A stretch of DNA of 14,654 nucleotides, taken from assembly GCA_902796045.1 (NCBI GenBank), contig CADBNQ010000245.1:1-14654 (forward strand), given 5' to 3'. Numbering within the stretch: the first letter of the stretch is position 1; every line of letters begins with the position of its first letter. This DNA comes from an uncultured Lachnospiraceae bacterium. Lineage in GTDB: Bacteria; Bacillota; Clostridia; Lachnospirales; Lachnospiraceae. The position numbers were made by a program, and so were the translations under genes. Positions 1 through 6,795 of this stretch are shown here, piece by piece. The notes below the pieces were generated by a model. It had not been told where the DNA came from, ran no database searches, and saw nothing but the letters and a program-made list of their open reading frames with translations.

Positions 1-139
1 GAATAAACTTGGTACTGGCTTCCACGGTCAGAAGAGCGTCACAATAATAGCTTTTAAAATCGTCTTTTACACGAAAGTAACGGATCCAGTCATTTTTTCC
101 TGCCTCATAAAGAGACGTGAGGAGAATATTATAAGCCAT
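1..139 (-). CDS. unidentified protein, N-terminal 46 codons only (runs off the left edge)
   Basis: I do not recognise this gene. An open frame begins at an ATG at 139 and stays open to the window edge, giving 46 residues that start MAYNILLTSLYEAG. A strong purine-rich ribosome binding site (AAGGAAAGGA) lies just upstream, and the start is only 15 bases after the proA stop, so it is very probably co-transcribed with proA. The visible part alternates hydrophobic and polar residues: a short strand-like NILLTSL, a charged aromatic stretch (WIRYFRVKDD), then a Cys-containing segment leading into a helix-like ALLTVEASTKFI. This would suit the first strand and helix of an alpha/beta nucleotide-binding or CARF-like fold, but that is only a guess from pattern. 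No signal peptide or membrane segment is seen. The gene is real by position and ribosome binding site; its function is unknown. Confidence 0.7.
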   Translation of the reverse strand, partial: MAYNILLTSLYEAGKNDWIRYFRVKDDFKSYYCDALLTVEASTKFI

Positions 140-154
140 AGTGTCCTTTCCTTT

Positions 155-1432
155 TTACAAATCTCTGAAGTGGAACTCCTTTTTCCCTGAGGCATAGTCT
201 CCTACGATCTGTCCATTGCCAAAGAGCTGGTATTTATAGGTGATCAATCCTGCCAGACCTACCGGTCCCCTGGCATGGATCTTGCCTGTAGAGATACCTA
301 CTTCAGCTCCGAAGCCATAGCGGAAGCCGTCGGCGAATCTTGTGGAGCAGTTCCTGTAGACCCCTGCGGAATCTACCATCTGCATGAACAAAGCCGCATT
401 CTCCTCATTCTCCGTAATGACTGCGTCTGTGTGGTGCGACCCGAAGCGGTTGATATGGCTGATCGCTTCCTCCACACTGTCCACCAGCTTCACTGAGAGG
501 ATCAGGTCCAGGTACTCGCAGGCGAAGTCTTCTTCACCCATGACCTCCATGGGGACGATAGCGGCAGCATCTTTACTTCCCCTGAGCCTGACCCCTGCCT
601 TCTGCAGTTCTTCCGCAAGGAGGGGAAGGAAATCCGGGGCGATATCCCGATGGATCAGCACTGTCTCCACCGCATTGCAGGCGGCAGTATACTGGGTCTT
701 GGCATCGAGGATAATCGGGATGGCTTTCTTCTGGTCGTAGTCTTTGTCTACATAGATATGGCAGATCCCGTCTGCATGACCCATAACCGGAATCTTTGTA
801 TGGTCCATGATATAGCGCACAAACTGGTTGGATCCTCTGGGAATCAGCAGGTCCACATCTTTATCGCAGGCCAGGAGCTCATCAATCTCACTGTGAGACT
901 CTGCCTGAAGCATACACCCCTCAGGGAGGCCGGCGGCCAGTACGCTTTCATAGATGATCCTGAAGAGTATGCGGTTTGTATTGGCTGTTTCCTTTCCGCC
1001 CTTCAGGATCGCACAGTTGCCGCTCTTGATACATAAGGAAGAGATCTGAACCAGCGCATCAGGTCTGGCCTCAAAGATCACACCGATCACACCGATGGGG
1101 CAGGTCTTCTGGTAGAGGGTCAGGTCCTGATCCAGCTCTCTGGCGATCGTCACCTGATTCAGAGGGTCAGGCAGGCTGATCAGCTGGTGGATTCCCTTGA
1201 TCACATCATCCAGCTTGCCCTGGTCGAATTTCAGTCTTTTCTTAACGGCAGAAGAAACGCCGTTTTGGTCTGCTTCTGCCATATCCCGGGCATTTTCTGC
1301 AAATATCTCATCCTTTTTGGCTGCGAGACTGGCGGCGATCCCTGCAAGGGCCTGGTTTCTCTCTTCCCCCGTCGTCGCTGCCAGCTGTGGTGAAGCAAGC
1401 TTCATCTTATGGGCTTCTAGTGCAATACTCAT
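155..1432 (-). CDS. proA: gamma-glutamyl phosphate reductase (glutamate-5-semialdehyde dehydrogenase)
   Basis: ProA reduces gamma-glutamyl phosphate to glutamate-5-semialdehyde with NADPH, the second step of proline synthesis from glutamate, in the cytoplasm. The 425-residue protein has the usual family length. Visible signatures are the cofactor-domain segment PIGVIGVIFEARPD (about 112-125), the GHADGICHIYVD segment (218-229), the catalytic cysteine in TAACNAVETVLIH (C252), and the C-terminal family signature with HINRFGSHHTDAVI. I chose the ATG at 1432 because AGGAGG (1441-1446) lies 8 bases upstream; a TTG one codon earlier is also possible but sits too close. ProB, the glutamate kinase that normally makes its substrate and is often adjacent, is not in this window. 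Here proA follows a MATE gene across a 54-base gap containing a small hairpin, and is followed within 15 bases by an unknown gene. Confidence 0.97.
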   Translation of the reverse strand: MSIALEAHKMKLASPQLAATTGEERNQALAGIAASLAAKKDEIFAENARDMAEADQNGVSSAVKKRLKFDQGKLDDVIKGIHQLISLPDPLNQVTIARELDQDLTLYQKTCPIGVIGVIFEARPDALVQISSLCIKSGNCAILKGGKETANTNRILFRIIYESVLAAGLPEGCMLQAESHSEIDELLACDKDVDLLIPRGSNQFVRYIMDHTKIPVMGHADGICHIYVDKDYDQKKAIPIILDAKTQYTAACNAVETVLIHRDIAPDFLPLLAEELQKAGVRLRGSKDAAAIVPMEVMGEEDFACEYLDLILSVKLVDSVEEAISHINRFGSHHTDAVITENEENAALFMQMVDSAGVYRNCSTRFADGFRYGFGAEVGISTGKIHARGPVGLAGLITYKYQLFGNGQIVGDYASGKKEFHFRDL

Positions 1433-1440
1433 CAATGATT

Positions 1441-1446
1441 CCTCCT
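1441..1446 (-). promoter_or_regulatory. ribosome binding site of proA
   Basis: Read on the minus strand this is a full AGGAGG, 8 bases from the ATG at 1432 and 5 from an in-frame TTG at 1435. The spacing favours the ATG as the proA start. Confidence 0.75.
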
Positions 1447-1467
1447 GTTTGAGATTCTATTTATCAG

Positions 1468-1485
1468 ATGGGAGAAGACTCCCAT
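1468..1485 (-). other. intercistronic hairpin between the MATE gene and proA
   Basis: A perfect 7-bp inverted repeat (ATGGGAG and CTCCCAT with a 4-base loop) starts immediately after the MATE stop codon and ends before the proA ribosome binding site. On the minus strand it is followed by CTGATAAATAG rather than a run of T, so it is not a convincing intrinsic terminator. It could be a processing or stability element that sets the relative expression of the two genes. The structure is seen directly; the role is inferred. Confidence 0.45.
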
Positions 1486-1486
1486 G

Positions 1487-2884
1487 TCAGACATCATTTT
1501 TTTCTTTTTGCTTTGCCTCCAGCTTCTTCATGTCAGAAAACTCCACCGCTGCCATGATCACAGCCACAACAGCAGACAGCATGTCTGCCAGCAGACCGGT
1601 ATATAGTATGCCGTCAATGCCCCAGAAAAGGGGAAGCAGGAGCAGCAGGGGCAGAAAGAAGATGATCTGTCTTGTCAGTGACAGAAATATACCTTTCAGC
1701 GGCTTGCCGATGGACGTAAAGAATGTCGAGGTGATCGGCTGCAGGCAGTTTGCCCAGGTAAAGAACAGAAAGATCCTGAAAAACCTTACGCCGAACTCAA
1801 AATACAGGTCTGATCCGTTTCCGAAGAGGGAAAGGATCTTTCTCGGGAAGATCTGGAACAAGAGAAAAGCAAAGAAGGATACGGCAAAGGCACTTGCCAG
1901 GGCAAGCCTGTATGCCTGGCGCACCCTGTCGTATTTCCCGGCTCCGTAATTAAAACTCTCGATCGGCTGACTTCCCTGGGCAAGCCCGATCACGATACTG
2001 AAGAATACCTGAAAGGTCTTTATGACAATGCCGGCACAGGCTATAGGAATGGACTCACCGTAAACAGACAGAGCCCCATAGTGTTTGAGAGAATTGTTGA
2101 CAACCACCTGCACGATCATCATGGCAATCTGGTTGAAAAAAGAAGCCATGCCGATCCTTGTCACTTCCCCGACATAAGTCAGGCTCGGGATCAGATGCTG
2201 GACATTTAAGGGAACCGTCTTAAACCTGGTCAGGTACCATATGACCAGGATGCCGGAAAAAATCTGTCCGATGATCGTGGCAGCCGCAGCACCTGCCATG
2301 CCCCAGCCGAATACCAGGACAAAAAGGGCATCCAGTATCGTATTGATGATGGCACCGGACATATTGCAGATCATGGTCATCACGGGGCTTCCGTCTGCCC
2401 GGATCAGGTGTCCTCCTCCCGTAGTCATGATCAGGAAAGGAAAGCCGATCGAAGTGATCCTGACATAAGACTGTGCATAGGGAAGCACCTCGGCAGGCGA
2501 GCCGAACCCCTTCAACATGGGCGTCATAAAAATCTGGGTAATGACGGCCAGCAGCAGCCCGCTTCCAAAAAGACACACTGCCGCATTCCCGATGTAATAT
2601 GCGGCACTGTCCCTTTCTCCCTTCCCCATGTGAAGGTTAAAGCAGGATGCTCCCCCGATGCCGAAGACCAGGGACAAAGAGATACATAAGGTCGTCAGAG
2701 GAAAGGCAATGTTTGTTGCCGCATTGCCAAGGGTTCCCACAGCCTGTCCTATAAAGAGCTGGTCTACAATGTTGTAAAGAGCGCTGACCAGCATGGCAAT
2801 AATGCTCGGTATGGCAAATTTCAGCATCAGGCCTGGCACTGGCATGGTGCCAAGAGGATTCTTTACTGGTCTTGATTGTTCCAT
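1487..2884 (-). CDS. MATE-family multidrug/cation efflux transporter
   Basis: A 465-residue integral membrane protein of normal MATE length. MATE proteins export organic cations and other small molecules in exchange for Na+ or H+. Hydrophobic segments recur through the whole chain, consistent with twelve membrane helices in two six-helix halves. Family features include the N-terminal PGLMLKFAIPSIIAMLVSALY region, then YNIVDQLFIGQAVG, GIGGASCFNLHMGKG, and the second-half motif region QGSQPIESFNYGAGKYDRV. The C-terminus is short, charged and cytoplasmic-looking (KKLEAKQKEKN). The ATG at 2884 lies 22 bases inside the end of the upstream kinase-like gene, with GAAGG about 7 bases before it, suggesting translational coupling. 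Substrate cannot be predicted; the pairing with the kinase-like gene is the best clue. Confidence 0.95.
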   Translation of the reverse strand: MEQSRPVKNPLGTMPVPGLMLKFAIPSIIAMLVSALYNIVDQLFIGQAVGTLGNAATNIAFPLTTLCISLSLVFGIGGASCFNLHMGKGERDSAAYYIGNAAVCLFGSGLLLAVITQIFMTPMLKGFGSPAEVLPYAQSYVRITSIGFPFLIMTTGGGHLIRADGSPVMTMICNMSGAIINTILDALFVLVFGWGMAGAAAATIIGQIFSGILVIWYLTRFKTVPLNVQHLIPSLTYVGEVTRIGMASFFNQIAMMIVQVVVNNSLKHYGALSVYGESIPIACAGIVIKTFQVFFSIVIGLAQGSQPIESFNYGAGKYDRVRQAYRLALASAFAVSFFAFLLFQIFPRKILSLFGNGSDLYFEFGVRFFRIFLFFTWANCLQPITSTFFTSIGKPLKGIFLSLTRQIIFFLPLLLLLPLFWGIDGILYTGLLADMLSAVVAVIMAAVEFSDMKKLEAKQKEKNDV

Positions 2885-3501
2885 AAGCTGCCTTCTTTCA
2901 GGGCGACAGCCTGTCTGATCAGTTCCACTGTGCCATCAATACCGAGATAACTGCTGTCTAAGCACAGGTCATAGGTCGTGGCATCGCCCCATTTGCGTGA
3001 TGTATAGTAATTATAGTAACTGGCTCTCTGTTTATCCACATGTTCAGCATGATTTCTGATCTTTTCTTCCGGAATATGATACTCATCACGGATCCGGTCG
3101 TGCTTAAAGGCAAAAGGAGCCTGGATAAAAAGGTTAAAAGTATTGTCAAGGTCTTTCAGCGCATAGTCGGCGCACCTTCCTACGATAACAAAAGGACCCT
3201 GGCCGGCGATCTTTCTGATCGCGTCAAAAGCAGCCAGAAAGACTTTCTGGGACAGGGGAATCTCAAAACTTCCCCCGTGAAATCCGAAAGAGTAGGGGTC
3301 CATCACCAGGGAGTAAAGAAAGCTTGTGGTTGGTTTCTCATCATAGTCCTCGAACATTTCCTCACAGATGCCGCTCTCCTTGGCAGCAATTTTGAGGAGC
3401 TCCTTATCATAGAAAGGAATCCCGTAAGAGTCCGCCAGCTTGCGGCCTATCTCTCTTCCCCCGCTGCCATACTGTCTTCCGATGGTTATGATTGTATTCA
3501 T
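2863..3501 (-). CDS. cytidylate kinase-like family protein
   Basis: A 212-residue soluble protein of the cytidylate kinase-like family (Pfam Cytidylate_kin2), P-loop NTPases related to CMP kinase whose real substrate is generally unknown. The start MNTIITIGRQYGSGGREIG holds the nucleotide-binding loop (GRQYGSGGREIG, residues 8-19), followed by GIPFYDKELL, as is typical. Later features are FVIVGRCADYAL, the second glycine strand, and the Arg-rich lid-like region (KHDRIRDEYHIPEEKIRN). It lacks some features of true Cmk, so housekeeping CMP kinase is probably encoded elsewhere. The ATG at 3501 was chosen over one six codons earlier because it overlaps the ribF stop as ATGA, a classic coupling junction. 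Its last 22 bases overlap the MATE gene. That tight pairing suggests a shared physiological role, but this is inference. Confidence 0.9.
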   Translation of the reverse strand: MNTIITIGRQYGSGGREIGRKLADSYGIPFYDKELLKIAAKESGICEEMFEDYDEKPTTSFLYSLVMDPYSFGFHGGSFEIPLSQKVFLAAFDAIRKIAGQGPFVIVGRCADYALKDLDNTFNLFIQAPFAFKHDRIRDEYHIPEEKIRNHAEHVDKQRASYYNYYTSRKWGDATTYDLCLDSSYLGIDGTVELIRQAVALKEGSLWNNQDQ

Positions 3502-4454
3502 CTTATCTTCCCTTTCCATCTCTGATTGATATATTCTCTGGCCGAACTGATGTCCCGGGCCATCTGTTCCTGCAGATGGGCGACTGAGTCAAATTTCCGT
3601 TCAGGGCGGCAGTAATGGAGCAGATCAACCTGAATCTCCTCTTCATATACATCCCTGTCAAAATCAAATATATAGGTTTCAGCACCTTTGCGGGAATCAG
3701 ATTCCACTGTCGGTTTTACACCGATATTCGTGATCCCGAAAAATGATTCTTCCCCAAGGTGGGTCTTTGTGATATACACTCCGTTCGGCGGCGTCAGCTT
3801 GCATGGCTGCACTGCCAGATTGGCTGTCGGTATCTGGATCGTCCTGCCCAGTTCCCTCCCGTGGATCACAGGACCGCTGATAAAGTAGGGACGTCCCAGA
3901 AGGCCGTCCGCCTCCTCCATCCTGCCCAGGCCAAGCAGGTCCCTCACCCGGCTGCTGCTGATATCAGACTGCCCTTCTCTGAGCTTGTCCATCACCAGAA
4001 GGTCAAAGCCATAGATTTCGGAAAAGTGTCTTAAGTCCTCGACACTGCCTGACCTTCCTCTGCCGAACCTGAAGTCAGTCCCCACCACGACCACACGGGC
4101 TCCCGTTTTGTCCACAAGCACATCTCTTATGAATTCTTCCGGGCTCAGACAGGCAAATTCCCTGGTGAAAGGAAACTCAATCAGCTGGTCGATCCCAAGA
4201 TCCCTTAAAATCCTGTATCTTTCTTCCCTGGTATAGATCTGTGTGCAGGTATCCAGGCTTTTCTTCTCATGGTCTCTTCCCAGGATGGTTCCGGGAGGCC
4301 TGTCAAAAGTGAACACCACACTTTGCAGATGATGTTTCTTCTGTTTCCTTACTTCATTCAGCAGCAACTGATGTCCGCGGTGGATGCCCTCAAACTTGCC
4401 AAGGGCAACAGCGGAATTTGTCAGCTGAAAATCATCACTGTTAATATAGTTCAT
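3498..4454 (-). CDS. ribF: bifunctional riboflavin kinase / FMN adenylyltransferase
   Basis: RibF phosphorylates riboflavin to FMN and then adenylylates FMN to FAD, supplying flavin cofactors in the cytoplasm. The 318-residue chain shows both halves. The adenylyltransferase domain has VALGKFEGIHRGHQLL with the nucleotidyltransferase HRGH (25-28), GTDFRFG (125-131) and the ISSSRVR motif (165-171). The riboflavin kinase domain has GRTIQIPTAN (203-212), NIGVKPT (243-249) and the ET pair of the catalytic glutamate (E259). The usual GR-x-L-G-F-PTAN motif reads GRTIQIPTAN here, a mild deviation. The frame is open 41 codons further upstream, but that extension lies inside truB and lacks family similarity. 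The ATG at 4454, 13 bases after the truB stop, gives the family length. Its stop overlaps the next start (ATGA). Confidence 0.96.
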   Translation of the reverse strand: MNYINSDDFQLTNSAVALGKFEGIHRGHQLLLNEVRKQKKHHLQSVVFTFDRPPGTILGRDHEKKSLDTCTQIYTREERYRILRDLGIDQLIEFPFTREFACLSPEEFIRDVLVDKTGARVVVVGTDFRFGRGRSGSVEDLRHFSEIYGFDLLVMDKLREGQSDISSSRVRDLLGLGRMEEADGLLGRPYFISGPVIHGRELGRTIQIPTANLAVQPCKLTPPNGVYITKTHLGEESFFGITNIGVKPTVESDSRKGAETYIFDFDRDVYEEEIQVDLLHYCRPERKFDSVAHLQEQMARDISSAREYINQRWKGKIR

Positions 4455-4467
4455 AGCATCATTCTCT

Positions 4468-5349
4468 CTAAGTATCAAAAAACAATTTGTACGGATCCAG
4501 TCTGTCTCCTGATGTCTTCTTATACAAACCGATAAAATGTCTGTCAGGATCATAAAGGCGGAACAGGCTGCCTTCAAGATCTCCCGGCACCGGGATGGGG
4601 TTCCCGTTCATCAGACGCTTCAGGCTGCTTCCCTCTGCGATCAGGGAAGGACAGTCCATAAAGAGGGAATCAATAGGGACCACGATATCTGAAAGCCGTC
4701 CCTCTCTCACCGCCTGCTCGACCTCGTCAAGGCTGACGCTGTCTTCCAGGCTGAAATCTGCTACTCTTGTACGGACCAGATGCTCCATGCATCCTCCGCA
4801 TCCCGCCTGCTCTCCCGCATCCCTGCAGAGACTCCTGATATAGGTTCCCTTTGAGCAGGTGACCGAAAAGCTGACACGGGGCAGGTCTGTATGGAGGACT
4901 GTCAGGGAAAAGATCCTGACGGGACATGGTTTTCTCTCGACAACCAGGCCCTCCCTGGCCAGCTCATAGAGTCTGCGTCCCTTTATTTTCTTGGCAGAAT
5001 ACATGGGAGGTACCTGCTGGTAATCCCCTACAAAAGACTGCAGGATCGAAATGATCTTCTCCTCACTCACCCCGACCGGAGCAGTGGAAAGAGTCTGTCC
5101 TGAAGCATCCTCGGTGTCTGTAGAGCGACCCAGAAGGAGCACAGCTTCATAGGTCTTGCTCCACCCCCCGATCATATCACAAAGCCTGGTGGCCTTGCCC
5201 AGGCAGACAGGGAGCACACCCACAGCATCTGGGTCAAGGGTCCCTGTATGACCGATCTTCTTCTGTTTCAAAATACCCCTGAGTCTGGCAACCACGTCAT
5301 GGGAAGTATACCCTGACTCTTTCCTCACATTGATGATTCCGTTTATCAT
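4468..5349 (-). CDS. truB: tRNA pseudouridine(55) synthase
   Basis: TruB converts U55 in the T-loop of elongator tRNAs to pseudouridine and also acts as a tRNA chaperone. The 293-residue protein begins INGIINVRKESGYTSHDVV, the standard family opening. The catalytic motif GHTGTLDPDAVGVLPVCLG carries the nucleophile D39. Further family features are QVPPMYSAKKIKGRRLYELAREG and the GTYIRSLCRDAGEQAGCGG segment. The C-terminal ~60 residues (GNPIPVPGDLEG onward) look like the small PUA-type RNA-binding domain. GGGAG lies 8 bases before the ATG. Its position after nrnA (37-base gap) and before ribF is the usual Firmicute order, so it is part of the rimP-nusA-infB operon. Confidence 0.97.
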   Translation of the reverse strand: MINGIINVRKESGYTSHDVVARLRGILKQKKIGHTGTLDPDAVGVLPVCLGKATRLCDMIGGWSKTYEAVLLLGRSTDTEDASGQTLSTAPVGVSEEKIISILQSFVGDYQQVPPMYSAKKIKGRRLYELAREGLVVERKPCPVRIFSLTVLHTDLPRVSFSVTCSKGTYIRSLCRDAGEQAGCGGCMEHLVRTRVADFSLEDSVSLDEVEQAVREGRLSDIVVPIDSLFMDCPSLIAEGSSLKRLMNGNPIPVPGDLEGSLFRLYDPDRHFIGLYKKTSGDRLDPYKLFFDT

Positions 5350-5386
5350 AGGTCTTCTCCCGCTGCCTGCCTGTTCCCTGCCATCA

Positions 5387-6397
5387 TCACACCAGGTCCT
5401 TCATCTGTACTTCAATCTGTGCCGTGATGCTGTTGATCACGTCCCTGAACCCACCGTGCACTGTACAGCCGGCTGCTCTGACATGACCTCCTCCGCCAAA
5501 TGACAGGGCGATGCTGCTGACATCGACATATTCATTGGACCGCATGCTGACCTTGTAGAGCTGGTCATCCTTTTCAGTGAGCAGGAGGGCCACCTCAACA
5601 CCTTCTGTGACTCTCAGCTGGTCAATCACCCCGTCGAGATCACTTTTGTCAACCCCGTAAAAGGCCATATCCCTGCGGGAAATGACAGTGAAGATCACAC
5701 GGCCGTCCATGACCAGAATGCTTTCCATCAGAGCCCTGCCGAGAAGCTGGTTCTGTACATAGGTCTTCCGGTAAAAGGTTTCATCGATGATCCGGTCCTG
5801 AGCTACGCCCTTGTCCAGCAGTGCCCCGGCTGTTTCCATGGTCTGTCTGCTGGTATTGGTGTGTCTGAAAACACCGGTGTCATGGATGATCCCCAGATAG
5901 AGACTCTCGGCACAGGCATGAGAAATCCTGTCATATTTCATCATGGTAAAAAGGATTTCAGCTGTGGAGGATGCCCCCGGTCGGATAAACATAAGGTCCC
6001 CGAAGCCTTTATTGGTAATATGATGGTCAACACACACCCTGAAGGATGCCTCATTGAAGTAATCCAGAGCAAAGCCCAGACGGTCTGTTTCTGAACAGTC
6101 CAGGCTGAAAAAGACATCGTAGACTATCCCTTTTAAGCCGGACTGGTCAGCTGTCTCCTGATGGATGATATCAGAAGCGTACTTCAGGAAAAGGAATCTT
6201 TTATTAACAGGCTCAAGGAACACATCCACGGTTTTATCAGGATAATTCTCCCTGAGATAGGTACAAAGAGCCAGACAGGAGCCGATGCAGTCTCCATCCG
6301 GATTGATATGTCCTGAAATGCCGATGGTATCTGCTTTACGGATTCTCTCTCTCAGAATCTTCAGTTCCTGAGGTTCCCGGACTCTTCCTGTACCCAT
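5387..6397 (-). CDS. nrnA: DHH-family phosphoesterase: oligoribonuclease / pAp phosphatase NrnA
   Basis: NrnA degrades short RNA oligonucleotides from their ends and dephosphorylates 3'-phosphoadenosine 5'-phosphate, replacing Orn and CysQ in many Gram-positive bacteria. The 336-residue chain carries the DHH metal-binding motifs GHINPDGDCIGS (29-40, with H30, D34 and D36), the SLDCSETDR segment (D100), and VDHH (123-126). The C-terminal DHHA1 substrate-binding motif is GGGGHVRAAGC (301-311). The ATG at 6397 lies 37 bases inside rbfA with GAGGAAG about 9 bases before it. No better downstream start exists before the first conserved motif. The overlap implies translational coupling to RbfA. An alternative role as a c-di-AMP/pApA hydrolase of related families is possible, but length and context favour NrnA. 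Confidence 0.94.
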   Translation of the reverse strand: MGTGRVREPQELKILRERIRKADTIGISGHINPDGDCIGSCLALCTYLRENYPDKTVDVFLEPVNKRFLFLKYASDIIHQETADQSGLKGIVYDVFFSLDCSETDRLGFALDYFNEASFRVCVDHHITNKGFGDLMFIRPGASSTAEILFTMMKYDRISHACAESLYLGIIHDTGVFRHTNTSRQTMETAGALLDKGVAQDRIIDETFYRKTYVQNQLLGRALMESILVMDGRVIFTVISRRDMAFYGVDKSDLDGVIDQLRVTEGVEVALLLTEKDDQLYKVSMRSNEYVDVSSIALSFGGGGHVRAAGCTVHGGFRDVINSITAQIEVQMKDLV

Positions 6398-6780
6398 TGC
6401 TCTGCTTCCTCTCTCTCACGCTGGTGAATCGGTGCATTGATCTCTTCAATCTTTTTGGACATGTTCACGCCATATTCAATGGACTGGTCCATGATAAAAC
6501 GAATATCAGGTGTATTTCTCAGATTGATGCTCCTGGCAAGCGCCCTCTTGATAAAACCGTGTGCGCTCCGGAGACCTTCCAGAGTACTCTCCTGTTCTTC
6601 AGGCGTGCCGAGAACACTGATATATGCTTTACATGTTTTTAAATCCGGGGCGACTTCTGCGGAGACCACGGACGTCATGGAACTGATCCGGGGATCCTTG
6701 ATCTCCCTGGATATGATCCGGCTCAACTCCTTTGTGACTTCAGAATTGATCCGGATATTCTTCACACTGTTTTTTCTCAT
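6361..6780 (-). CDS. rbfA: 30S ribosome-binding factor RbfA
   Basis: RbfA is a small KH-fold protein that binds the 30S subunit during late 16S rRNA 5'-end maturation and is needed at low temperature. The 139-residue sequence has the typical opening with RINSEVTKELSRIISREIKDPRI. The central segment TSVVSAEVAPDLKTCKAYISVLG and the family motif RNTPDIRFIMDQSIEYGVNMSKKI follow. A perfect AGGAGG lies five bases before the ATG at 6780, 15 bases after the infB stop. The C-terminal tail is Glu-rich (EEAEQWVQEE) and its coding end overlaps nrnA by 37 bases. It works with RimP, encoded at the head of the same operon. Confidence 0.97.
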   Translation of the reverse strand: MRKNSVKNIRINSEVTKELSRIISREIKDPRISSMTSVVSAEVAPDLKTCKAYISVLGTPEEQESTLEGLRSAHGFIKRALARSINLRNTPDIRFIMDQSIEYGVNMSKKIEEINAPIHQREREEAEQWVQEESGNLRN

Positions 6781-6795
6781 AGCTGCCTCCTGGTC

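Noticed and set aside
1197..1949. Plus-strand open frame of 250 codons across the proA start and MATE end
   Set aside because: It spans two well-supported minus-strand genes and their gap, and its translation is low-complexity Ser/Arg/Lys with no family resemblance.
4455..4577. N-terminal extension of the ribF frame by 41 codons
   Set aside because: The extension lies inside the truB coding end, has no family similarity, and the ATG at 4454 gives the normal RibF length and opening.
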